64,000 nt of DNA, taken from positions 4,417,753-4,481,752 of the forward strand of contig OZ038395.1 of the NCBI GenBank assembly GCA_964036045.1, given 5' to 3'. The stretch is from Eutreptiella sp. 'Long Island Sound 2002' (taxonomy: Eukaryota; Euglenozoa; Euglenophyceae; Eutreptiales; Eutreptiaceae). Positions 51,800 to 63,105 of this stretch are shown here, in pieces. The notes beneath the pieces were generated by a model. That model was not told the origin of the DNA. It made no database searches and saw nothing but the letters and a program-made list of their open reading frames with translations. Every line of letters begins with the position of its first letter. Within the stretch, counting starts at the first letter, position 1. The position numbers and the translations under genes are program-made.

Positions 51800-52202
51800 T
51801 GTTAAAATTTCCCTTGGCTCTTTTCAATAGCAAACAATGCAGTGAATTCCAGGAATGATCTCTCACTTGAGTAGTGACAATTCAATGTGTCAACAAAACA
51901 CCAACCTAAAAGGTTGCAAGAAGAATGGTACAAAAGCCTTTTTGAACCTTATAAATTGATATAAAAACATTTGTAAATCATGCAAAAGCTCATTTTCTAT
52001 CAATGTCATAGATTAGGAACATCCCATGCTGAAATGGATTTATCGCTTTTAGGAAATTGCATGGATGGCATCCGGGAATCGAACCTAGGATTTTGCAATG
52101 CAAATCCCATGTTCCGCCAATTATGATAACACATCCGGCTGATAAATTTTCATCTCAATTAATTATAGATCAACAGACAATATCGTCTGAACTCAGAAAA
52201 CA
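51800..52202 (-). repeat. 5' LTR (403 bp)
   Basis: Upstream LTR of the minus-strand element; carries its promoter by position. It contains the same tRNA-like segment (about 52,052-52,129). Confidence 0.93.
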
Positions 52203-55200
52203 TATAGATTTGTAAAAAAACAACTGATGTGTTCCTCTGGAGCCGATCGGCTCCTAAAGAGTTGCTGTTGGGGAGCACCGCCCGCGGAGACGAGCTCCTA
52301 GGGAGCGGGGACGAGTTTCTGAGGAGCTGCGGAGACGAGCTCCGTGGGAGCAGGAGCCGGGGATGGTCCTGTGCGGGGGGTGGCACAGTGCACCACCCAT
52401 CTGCGTGTGTGGTGTAATCCCTTTGTTTATCCTTTAGTGCAAAAGAACGGGTTGGTCACTATAGGTGTAGAACCAGCATTAAAATTCTCAATGTTTGGGT
52501 GTGTATGCACTTAAAGATTTCAGCTGACCATGCAGTGTGGTATGTAAATACCAAATCAGATGATGGGGCTAGTGCTCATTTTAGGACAGCATACAACTTG
52601 GATGGTCTTTTGCTTGTTGTCTGCATAGCACATGTGTTCCGTGCCACGGAGTGTAATGTTACTACTTTTAGTTCAACCTAGGCCACACCAAAGAGTAAGA
52701 AATAGGGCCACTGCTTGGGTGCACAACCTGCAAGAGTAGGAAATAGGGCCACTGCTTGGGTGCAGGACCTGCGGACCAAAGAGGAGGAGCCTCTAACGTG
52801 ATAGGATAAATGACAGCATAGAGCCCGGGAGTGCGAGCGGATATGGACGTCACTTTGTATGATATTGTGTACATACGCAAAAGAGTGATAACCTATCCAG
52901 CTTAGCTGAAAATGGTGTTGTATGATATTGACAACAGTCTCGGACTGAATGCATTTGAAAAAAAAAAAACAAAGCGCGTACTTTAGAGCGGGGGGTCCAT
53001 ATCAAAAATGGCCCACAAATGGGCCCCATGGCAGTGAGATGTGGGAAAACTTATTTTTGACGAAATAATTTGACTGAAAAAAATTTTCTACTAAGTAACT
53101 TACTTTTTTACTTTTCAGTAACCTCTTTTTTACTAATGAAATTACTAAGTAAAAACCCCACCCCCTAAGGGAAAAACTAAATGAAGTAAAAAGGAAATAC
53201 ACATTTTTTACTGAATTTTGAAACTTGGTAAACCAAAATGTTGTTACTAAGTTTTACCACGGACCCAGCACGGTCCGAATAAAAAACTATTGCAGACGTC
53301 AGAGTGCATTCAAGTTGAATGGTTTGCTGTGCGCGTGGCCACAACACACGCACATTCGTTGACATCAATGGATTGCACTTTTGCTGGTTGCTGTGTGCTG
53401 CACCGGGTAGGACGGTGTGCAGGGTTTTTAAGAATTCTGTTGCGTTTCGCAACACACCTCAAAGAGGGGTGGGAAACGCCAACACACAAATGGCAATGCC
53501 GGCGTTTCGTGGGGACTATGGCCCTGGGTCCATGAGCCTAGCTGCAGCGGGTTTCCATGGGTACTAGAGCACCGGTATTGTCACCAAATGATGGTATTGT
53601 CAGCATGGTGGAAGTAAGCCTGAACCAGTGCTTTTGGACCCTAGTGGGCACCACCAGGAGGGCCTAGTTGGTGCTACATGGCTCCCCACAGGTTTATACG
53701 TACTCTGATTATCACCAAATCATCACCCAATCCCGGACCAAGGGTCCGCAGGGGTCGTATCAGGTCAGAAACTGTAATTATTCAAGCAACCCATGCCTGC
53801 CGAAAAACGGCTGAGTCCTCCTCACTTGGTGTGAGCCACTGAGGTAGTTGGAGGGGCATGCAGAGCGCTTCCCTGCCCTGAGATGCCCCAGTTGCAATGC
53901 TACAACCCAGGTAGACAGGGGGGCCCAGGGGGCACAACACCTGAATGGCCCCTCCTTTGAAAGGGTGGGGGGGGGGGGGGGGGGTTGGAAACACAAAGCA
54001 GCCAGGCCATCTGACACCAACTCTCAAATGGACAGAAACCTCAACCTCTCAATCCCAAAGGTCATTGCAAAACATCGTCATCCAAATGATGCAAACCTGA
54101 TTGCTACCGGCCATGTGCACAACAAAAAATTGCAGGACACTCCTTCAAATCAACCACTGCCGCAACAAATGAACATGACGCAAGCAAAAGGGGGGGAAAT
54201 TGTACACAAAGCTCCACAAGAGATTGTTTAAGCAATGCAATCGATCCACTTCCCAAACACAACAATTACTCACATAAACACCAAAACTGTTTCTCCAATC
54301 CTTTACACTGACAATCACTAAAATCCCCTCATGCGTATGAATCCCCACATCCACCTTGAAAAAGTTGTCTTACCCACTTCCAAATGCCGGAATCATTTCT
54401 GTACAATATGTCCCATGACACCATCACACTCCACAACGGAACGCAAACTGTGCAAATTACACCACTTAAGGAACATCCGCGCGCCAACATATGATACAAG
54501 ACCTAATTATGGAAAGCCATATGCGCGAAAAACACGGCGGCACATGCATGTCCACAAACCCTCATAAGACAAGGATAATGGCCACTCAACTGCGTTAGGA
54601 CAAATGTGCACCCTCCAAAGGGATGTACACCCAATCAACTGCCGGCACTTTCCAAACTGGTGCAGTAGAGCTAAATTTGCATCGTGGAAGAGCAGCTTGG
54701 AACATTTACTGAGCCAAATCCTGCAATCCTCAATCTTTCCCCTGAAATGCTGTATTGCATCAAGAAAACAGTGATGAAAGGCACACAAAGAGCACCCAGC
54801 ACCAAGATGGATACAAACATCATATGAACATCACTATGTCGCTATTGTGGAGATGTAAAGTTATGAGTGCTGGATGACAAATAGATGCACAGACACGTTG
54901 CTGCAAGACAGAGGACCACTGAATAGAATGCACACAAGCCCATTGGGGGGGGTGTGACCTAATTAAAAAACAGACAAATGCAAACCAGAGGTAATGCCCA
55001 TTGGGGGGGGGGGGGGACAGATGTCATGCTTTACTACCTTTGCATATTACTGCAACAGTGGCACACTCACAAATGCAATCCATTTCTGAAGATATTGGGG
55101 TGGTGGGTGCCACCCACTAATGACTCTACACAAACTCCTGCTCATGCAAGAACCGCATACAATATTCCATCAGACACACAAATACTTCTTCATCTGGGAT

Positions 55201-55308
55201 CGTTTGGTGCTGCCGTACAAGCACTCCCACTTGGCTACATGCACAGCATGCATGACCCCCGTAACCCCCTCCCATGTAGTGCAATCCAACCACTGTTCGA
55301 TCCAACAA
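52203..55308. other. Intergenic between copia element and Rpt4 gene
   Basis: Contains a GGAGC/GACGAGCTCC-rich stretch (52,240-52,370), a 41-bp tandem duplication, an AT-rich block with repeated TTACTAAGTAA (53,080-53,160), a G18 run at 53,959 and a G12 run at 55,004. No protein domain. The last 400 bases are the downstream flank of the proteasome gene. Confidence 0.4.
52691..52772. repeat. 41-bp tandem duplication
   Basis: Two copies of AAGAGTA-GAAATAGGGCC ACTGCTTGGGTGCA--ACCTGC in direct tandem, with about four differences. Confidence 0.8.
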
Positions 55309-55452
55309 CTAGTATTGCTTGTAGCTATGGCTGCTTCCTTCCAACTTCTTGGCCTCTGCAACCTTCCGCACTGCCTTGTTGAAATCCTCATCAATGACAT
55401 AGTCTCGCTCTGCCCGGATCGCAAACATCCCTGCCTCCGTGCACACATTTCT
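55309..55452 (-). CDS. RPT4: 26S proteasome ATPase Rpt4, last exon
   Basis: Terminal exon: acceptor TTCTGCAG, then [20 protein letters not shown] and [18 protein letters not shown], ending GSSHSYKQY and TAG. The sequence is characteristic of Rpt4 (PSMC6), one of six AAA+ ATPases in the proteasome base that unfold ubiquitinated proteins and thread them into the 20S core. This exon is the C-terminal helical domain of the AAA module. It joins the previous exon in phase 0. TAG at the normal family end shows that TAG is a true stop in this genome. Confidence 0.93.
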   Translation of the reverse strand, partial: RNVCTEAGMFAIRAERDYVIDEDFNKAVRKVAEAKKLEGSSHSYKQY

Positions 55453-55714
55453 CTGCAGAATAAAACAGATGCCCCAGAGCACTTTGCTGACAGCGAAGAC
55501 TATCCGCACTGAAGACAACGTCCCACATCCTGCAGCATCACCCACAACACCTGACCACCTCTGAAACGGCATGAGCCACCCCCTGATGTTGTGACACACA
55601 GCACACAATCTGATCCACAACATCCTAAATTCCCGCAGCACACCAACCACCACGTTCCCCATAGTGTTCTCCAATGAATCCACACCACACAACATTACCC
55701 ATTCCAATACATAC

Positions 55715-55887
55715 CATGTCTGCCCCATTGAAGCCATCCGACAATTTGATCACCGATTCGAAATCAATTTCTCCATGTTTCTGAATCCCAGCCGCATGGA
55801 TCTTCAGGATGTCCAGACGCGAGACCTCATTGGGGAGACTGACTTCAACCTTGCGGTCCAAACGCCCAGGACGCATCAGGGCAGGGT
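55715..55887 (-). CDS. RPT4: 26S proteasome ATPase Rpt4, exon with arginine fingers
   Basis: 173-nt exon (acceptor GATACAG, donor GTATGT). It encodes [40 protein letters not shown] and [19 protein letters not shown] contains the arginine-finger residues that reach the neighbouring subunit's ATP. The first codon is completed by the last base of the previous exon, giving the expected Asp. Confidence 0.95.
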
Positions 55888-57179
55888 CTGTATCGGGTGG
55901 TGGAGAAGAGGGTGAAAACTGCCGAGGTGTATTCACAGATCCATTGCCGACAAATCCATTGCAAAAGACTCAACTCTGAACCCATCGCTTGATCCATAGC
56001 CCTTGCAGAGTCTTACAGATCCAGTATGTGCCACCGGTCAGGGGTTGGGCGTGGGCAATTTTTGATTTCGTGGAAACTTGGGCGAATGAAAAAAAAAATC
56101 TTTGTTCTACTTACAGCTCACTAAAAACTGTCCTAATCCTGTCTCAATTCCCTCCAAAAAGGGTTCAAATGGTTGGCAATGTTGGCAACACAAAATGCAA
56201 CAGGTTGGAGAAATAATGCGTCAAATTTTCAATGACATTGGGTTGAAAAAAAAATTCTGTGACTGCAAAATGGGTGCATAGAGCAACTTTGTCCGGCCGA
56301 GCCCCAGGGCGCCCAGTGACTTGTTGGGCACTTGCACATTTTCATTGTTGTGCTGCTGACAATGGGGAACCAAGGCCACCCGTTCTAAGCTCACACATGG
56401 TGTAGCTGCCCCTCCAGCCGCACACAACAAGCACCACAACCCTGCTCACGACCATCTTTGCCAGCCCACTAAAAAAAGCATCACCATGCCGGCCACCGCC
56501 GTAACTCACCTGCATACGGCCCCCTCATCCACCAGGCTCCACCCAACGCAAATACCAACAAATCCAGTGCACTTTACAAAACCCCTTGTGCTGTAGCTGC
56601 ATGCACTGTTGGATGTCTGTGGGGCCGCTACCAGGCTGCACCGCTGCTGCCTGTCTCTGTTTCTCAGCCGTTGTACTGTTCACCCCGGGCGGTTGGAAAA
56701 TTGCTCCAGGAGGGGGGGGGGGGGATAACAGCCCCCAGGACGCCAGGAAGGGGAGGGGTCTTGAAAAGAGGGCCATTCTGTCAGGGACCTGGATTTGGGC
56801 CATTTCTGGGCAAAAAAAATGCTGAAAATTCATCAAAAGGGGGGGCAAATAATTATCTTCATGACTCCCCTCGACGCGCTGATTGCAACAATGCCATTTT
56901 CATGTTTTGTGTTTGTTTGTGTAGGTCCCTGACCGGTCCCATGCGACCAGTTGGCCTGGCAATGGCCTGACAGGAGAGCCCCACCCCTCGGGGGGGGGGG
57001 GTCTCGAAAGGGGGGCTCTAACGACCCCCGCCCCCCTCCGGGGGCAATTTCCCCCCCCCCCGGCCCATCGCCAGAGGGGCCGTAGGTGCTGCCATTGTTG
57101 AGGCTTGGGTGGCTGCAATGGGCTGTACCCAAGTTTTGAACCCCCCCCCAAAAAAACTCACCAGCGCCCCCATCCACAC

Positions 57180-57260
57180 ATGCAGGATCCCCTCCTCAAA
57201 AGGTGAACAAGTACGTACACCTGGGAGTGCCAACCAGCATCCTCATTCAGCCTTTATGCC
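57180..57260 (+). repeat. Dispersed repeat, second copy of 39,490-39,590
   Basis: CCTCAAAAGGTGAACAAGTA and CATTCAGCCTTTATGCCC match 39.5 kb in order and spacing; the tail also matches the minus strand at 255-300. Confidence 0.6.
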
Positions 57261-58090
57261 CCCCCACCCCATCCACCGTGGCCCCACACACCCCCACACA
57301 CGCTTTGGACGGTCCGATCCAGACCCACTTCTAGGCCAATGTTGACATGGACCCCGTATCTGATGGCAGGGCAAGAACACAACATTGTTGGCCAGCTCCG
57401 CACTGAGACCAGGCACCCGTGAGTCCTTTGGCGTTAGTCCTTGAGCGCACCAGATGATCCCAGTGCGGCCAACGAAAGGTTCCATTTCTCCATGAGATCC
57501 CTGACCAATGGCAATGGTCTCGCTGCCAGGTCGCAGGTCAGGGCAACTTGTGCCCACCAGCTTGGCACACGTGTGGGTGCAGTATGCATGCACACTGGAT
57601 GCACATAGTACCACGTACCCCCTGCCCCCCCCCCCCCCCCCCGCGGGTATCACACACGCTGGCCCTTTATTGTATTCACCAGCAGGTCGTTTCTGCAAGG
57701 GTGGCCCAAAAAGAGTTTCAAGGGGCGGGGCTCAACTGAAAAATGATATTGAGGAGTCCTGTTGCCTCGCGGACGCAGCATTTTACATGGGGTAGACTTC
57801 CCGCGCCACACAAGTAGGCGTAACAACACATGGTGCATGGGATTTCCCACAAACTTGGGCTGACCGAGTGCTGAGAGCACAACCTCCGCGGAGTTGATGT
57901 GGGCGGATGCCCAGCCACAGTGAATCCTGCCACAACACACACCAAATACATAAAGACTACAACTGCAAACCCATGCCATAGACCTCACTGGCCCCCACGC
58001 CTGATATAAATAAATACTGAGGTGGCGACTGGCAGCCCGTGTTGTGTTTCTAATTTGAATCACACAACGCACAGCATGAGCCCCAGACTG

Positions 58091-58397
58091 CAGGTTTGAG
58101 CAGGATGGATACACTGCAACCATCGGTTTGGATGGTGTGTGCAGTGTGTAGTTGATATGATACGAACAGTCCTGCGCCTGTTGGCCATTGCCCCCCTAGC
58201 CCAGTTGCCCAAGCCAATTGGGCAGCACGTGAAAGGCAACCAACGGCGGTTGGAGGGGAACCAACGGTGGTTGTAGGGTAACCGACGGCGGTTGAAGTTC
58301 GACGTTTTCCAACAGAAGAAACAGAAAAATAAAAATGTGTCCACCAAAAAACCCCTGGGCTCATGTGTGTGCAGCAAAGCGGCGCAGTCACAGAACC
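58091..58397 (-). repeat. 307-bp duplication, copy 1, with three 21-bp minisatellite units
   Basis: About 97% identical to 61,837-62,144 by eye. In the middle (58,221-58,292) are three 21-bp units. Read in Rpt4 sense these are CAACCGCCGTCGGTTACC-like, the unit of the 20.5-kb minisatellite. This copy lies 106 nt downstream of a 5' splice site in the transcript. Confidence 0.9.
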
Positions 58398-58503
58398 TAC
58401 TTCTGCGGGCATGCCAAGCTGCCTGCAAATTCTGTGCACCCGAATCAATCTGACCTAACTCACCCTCCACCCCTTTGAGTCTGGAGCCCCACCGCGCACT
58501 GAC

Positions 58504-58607
58504 CTAAAACGTCTGGTCGATTGGTGGCCATGATCATTTTCACCTGCCCAAGTGCATCGAAACCGTCTAATTGATTCAGAAGTTCCATCAACGTCCGCTG
58601 GATTTCT
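58504..58607 (-). CDS. RPT4: 26S proteasome ATPase Rpt4, exon with sensor 1
   Basis: 104-nt exon (acceptor ATCCTCAG, donor GTCAGT): [20 protein letters not shown] and [20 protein letters not shown] is the AAA+ second region of homology with sensor-1 Asn. Phases at both ends match the adjoining exons. Confidence 0.95.
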
Positions 58608-59666
58608 CTGAGGATTCACAAGGACAATACAGGCGTGGCACAGGCGCAGAGGTTGTGCTTGAAACTGATCTGTACACCCGGAGGGGCGGTTGGAAGCAAT
58701 CCCGCTGCGACCTACCCCCAAGTATTGGTAGTATCAAGTATCAGTCGAAAATTTGGGGGGTGAGACCTAATTGAGGTGAGCTCAGCAAAGGTGTCGTGGA
58801 ACCTTTGGTAGACTAATTGTGCAGGCGAAAATTGGGGGGTGGGGGACCCAAGAGGGGGGGAAGGGGGCAGACGACACTCCTACCACCTGCACGTCATGTG
58901 CTTTCTACCAAAGCATCTTGGCATGCACTGCACACCTCAAACTCTGCGCCAGAGACAGAGAGCGTTGGCTATGCGCCTTATCCCGCAACCACAGCAGTCA
59001 CTAGGGGATTGGATGCCGGTGAGGTACACAAACAAACACAGGGGGCGAAAAACAAATCCACTGGGCCCACGGCCCATGGCCACTCCGGGAAAAGGGGGCC
59101 CTTCACGCTGGTGTCGATTGGGGGGGGGAGGGGGTTCTGGGAAAGAGGCTCTAAAGGCGAGGCCTTTTGTTTTCCATTGACATTGGCCCAGAACAGATTG
59201 GTGGGGGGGGATGAGGCTGAACCAGATGTGCCAAATTTTGTGCAAATCACTTTTTTTTTAAAACAAATTCAGACATCATTTTGCTGGGTCCAGCCCTTGG
59301 AGCCTGACTCAGGGAGGGGGGGGGAAGCCCCCCCCCCCCCTGCTGCTCAAATGAAAAACAAAGCAAGGCCCGGGGGGGCGGGGGGCGGGCGTCTGGGAGA
59401 CAGGCTCAAAGGGCCCCCCTCCCCCGAACACTGGACCGTGGGCCCTGTCATGGACATCTGCCAGATGTTGGCAGACGCAGATCCAACCCCCCGCTGCCCA
59501 CTAACATCCTCAGACCCTGCACACTGAGGGGCACATAAAAACCGCGGGCTTCGCACAAAGCACAGGTGATGTGGCCGTCCTTGTGCCGACAATGGTCCAG
59601 ACGCCCAGTGCCCGGCTCCACAGGGCTGCCTGGCAGAACAGTGTATGGCCCTGTCCTCTTTTTTTA

Positions 59667-59905
59667 CCCCACCCCGCACCACCCCCGTGCCCCCCGCGCC
59701 CCACCCACCCCATCCCCAGCCCCAGCCCCACCCCACCCCCACCCCACTCCACTCCACCACACCCCAAGACACCACGCCATGCCACGCCACACCCCACCCC
59801 ACCAACCCACCCAACCCCACCCTACCCCACTCCACCCCAACCCCAACACAGCACACCACGCCACCCCGCCACGCCGCGCCCCACCCCACCCCACCTTGGG
59901 AGTGG
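59667..59905. repeat. C-rich pentanucleotide array (CCCCA-like)
   Basis: Degenerate (CCCCA)n mixed with CACGC and CACCA units. In the Rpt4 transcript it would read TGGGG, with strong G-quadruplex potential. Confidence 0.8.
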
Positions 59906-60059
59906 GTGTCCCGGGAACGGCACACGGTGCTTACCATTACGACTGCCCGGCCGCCGGAGCCGTGGATAGAGCTCTGAACGGAGGCAGTGGCACACTACAG
60001 GTACCCGGCCATGCCTGACCCACAAGTGCCCAGGGCACCCCAACAAGGGACCCCTATAT

Positions 60060-60690
60060 GTGGCTCTCCACGCCCCGCAAGCGCTGCCGTCGGAGTTGGG
60101 CGTGGCCCTGCAGACACACCTGCAGAAACATTTTGGAGGCAACGCAACACTGCGCCCCCACAGGGCCCCTATGGCGGTGCCCCAATATGCGGGACTCTGG
60201 GTGGAACCGGGCATATGTACCCATGAACTGCCGCCGCGGGCAACCATCTGTGGGGCCATCGTGGCGACCATTGCCATCATGGCGACCAATGTTGGCGCCA
60301 CCCTGGCGGGGATGGCCATAGCGCTGGCGTACAAGAGCGCACCGGGGGAATACCACACCCAGGTGGCCTCCGGAGTGGGGACCTCCCAAGAGGGGGAGGC
60401 CATGACCCTGTTGCTCTGTGTCCGCCGGCTGGCGCAGCACGAGGGCATCTACTGGATGGTGCCCGACGCAGAATCCGCCGTTGGCACCCTACGCACCTAC
60501 TAGGAAGGCAGGCACTGCAGGAATGGCATACATCATTAGTATGCACATACGGTGAGAGCGGAACGCCTCACCCCAAAGGTTGCAATGAACATCGTGGTCA
60601 CGCCATTGCAGTGGATCACTACCATCAACGTGCGAGTGGCCACCATTCCCCCCATACAAATGGGCACAAAGACTGCACACGTGTAAGCAA
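60060..60690 (+). pseudogene. RNase H-like retroelement remnant within an Rpt4 intron
   Basis: A frame with TSQEGEAMTLLLCVRRLAQH and YWMVPDAESAVGTLRTY, then VVTPLQWITTINVRV, follows the spacing of RNase H motifs (Glu helix, Asp-x-x-Ser-Ala, then a His/Asn-type C-terminal loop). Two in-frame TAG stops (60,501 and 60,537) interrupt it. The N-terminal Asp strand is not clear, and the clade is unlike the intact LINE. Without a database check this stays tentative. Confidence 0.4.
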
Positions 60691-60947
60691 TACTCCATTC
60701 TGCCAAAGCACCGGGGGAGTGAGAAAAAGGGGGACCATGTGCCAATCAAAAGTGTTTCACCAAAAAACAGGGGAATGTACCAACAACGCGTGGCTGGGGA
60801 AGCACAATCCTGACGAGCCATCTCCCGTATACCACATACTGTACTGCAGCCCCGTACCAAAAGCAGTCCCACCCGAGTTGGCGACTGGATGGCGTGAGTT
60901 GTGATTCTGATTTGAATCAGACAACGTGCAGCATGAGCCCCAGCTGG

Positions 60948-61118
60948 AGGCAGTGGGCAGCGGATCTCCTTCTATGCACCGCCTCACTGCCCGGGGGCAG
61001 TGGGCAGTGGAGCTCCTTTAGTGCACCGCCTCACTGTATTGCCTAGCGGCAGTGGGTAGTAAAACTCCTCCTGTGCACTGCCTCATCGCCATGGGGCAGT
61101 GGGCAGTGGGACTCCTAT
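60948..61118. repeat. GGGCAGTGGGCAGTGG / CTGCCTCACTGCC repeat, block 1
   Basis: Three imperfect units of about 60 bp: GGCAGTGGGCAGTGG--CTCCT-TGTGCACTGCCTCA. Each unit has complementary ends (GGGCAGTG/CACTGCC), so single strands could fold into hairpins. A second block lies at 61,560-61,836. Confidence 0.75.
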
Positions 61119-61289
61119 GGTGTGGTGTGGTGTGGTGTGGTGTGGTGTGGTGTGGTGTGGTGTGGTGTGGTGTGGTGTGGTGTGGTTTGGTGTGGTGTGG
61201 TGTGGTGTGGTGTGGTGTGGTGTGGTGTGGTGTGGTGTGGTGTGGTGTGGTGTGGTGTGGTGTGGTGTGGTGTGGTGTGGTGTGGTGTG
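61119..61289. repeat. (GGTGT)n pentanucleotide array
   Basis: About 34 units of TGTGG with a single T-for-G interruption near 61,185. Five is not a divisor of three but no stop arises in any frame, which creates false open frames on both strands. Confidence 0.95.
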
Positions 61290-61559
61290 CCAAAAGCGCT
61301 GTTACCAAATGGCAATGGCCAGGATGCCTTGCAGACGAGCAATGCAAAACGGGAGGGTTGTGTGTCTAAATGCGCGCTGTGTGTGGTGTGTTGTGCACCT
61401 GTGGCAGGGGGCTGTCACTCTCTTTGGCGCCGGGCGGCTGCTGTCCAGGGCTGCCCTGGGGACATCTTGCCACTCTGCCTGATGGTGCTACCGAAGTTCT
61501 TGCTGGCCCATGCCTTTGTGCCTCTGGACCCTGGTCAGGCTGTGATGAGGCCAGCACTT

Positions 61560-62941
<1,382 letters not shown>

Positions 62942-63105
62942 CTTGCATAGCCAAACATTTCACGGATAACACGCGCACTTTCTCCAATGTACTTGTCCAC
63001 AATGGCACTGGACACAACCTTCAGAAAATTGGCTTCGATATTGGAGGCAATGGCACGTGCAAGCAAGGTCTTGCCCGTCCCTGGAGGTCCATACAACAGC
63101 ACACC
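62942..63105 (-). CDS. RPT4: 26S proteasome ATPase Rpt4, Walker A exon
   Basis: 164-nt exon (acceptor TTCCCAG, donor GTGTGA): [62 protein letters not shown] is the Walker A loop that binds ATP; KYIGES is the pore-loop-adjacent region. Together the five exons give 222 residues, the C-terminal 55-60% of the usual ~390-aa protein. The N-terminal coiled coil, OB domain and first part of the AAA domain are not found up to 64,000, so they should lie beyond the right edge. Confidence 0.95.

Larger units (their letters stand above)
46967..52202 (-). mobile_element. Ty1/copia LTR retrotransposon with near-identical LTRs and broken ORFs
   Basis: 5,236 bp, transcribed on the minus strand: LTR, primer-binding site, gag, protease, integrase, reverse transcriptase, partial RNase H, polypurine tract, LTR. 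The order integrase before RT defines the copia superfamily. The LTRs differ at one base in 403. Yet the coding frame has four stops (51,133 TGA, 50,656 TAG, 50,142 TGA, 48,264 TAG) and one frameshift near 50,390, and RNase H is cut short. The 5 bases outside the LTRs (GGCAT on the left, TATAG on the right) are not a target-site duplication. It has no poly-G/C runs. Confidence 0.93.
55888..58503 (-). other. RPT4: Rpt4 intron (2.6 kb)
   Basis: Donor GTCAGT, acceptor GATACAG. Holds poly-G/C runs (56,712, 56,989, 57,050, 57,627), a 100-bp dispersed repeat (57,180-57,260) and one copy of the 307-bp duplication close to the 5' splice site. Confidence 0.8.

Noticed and set aside
52229..52417. Short frames in the GAGCTCC-rich stretch
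   Set aside because: Low-complexity repetition of GGAGC and GACGAGCTCC; no start context, domain or splice signal.
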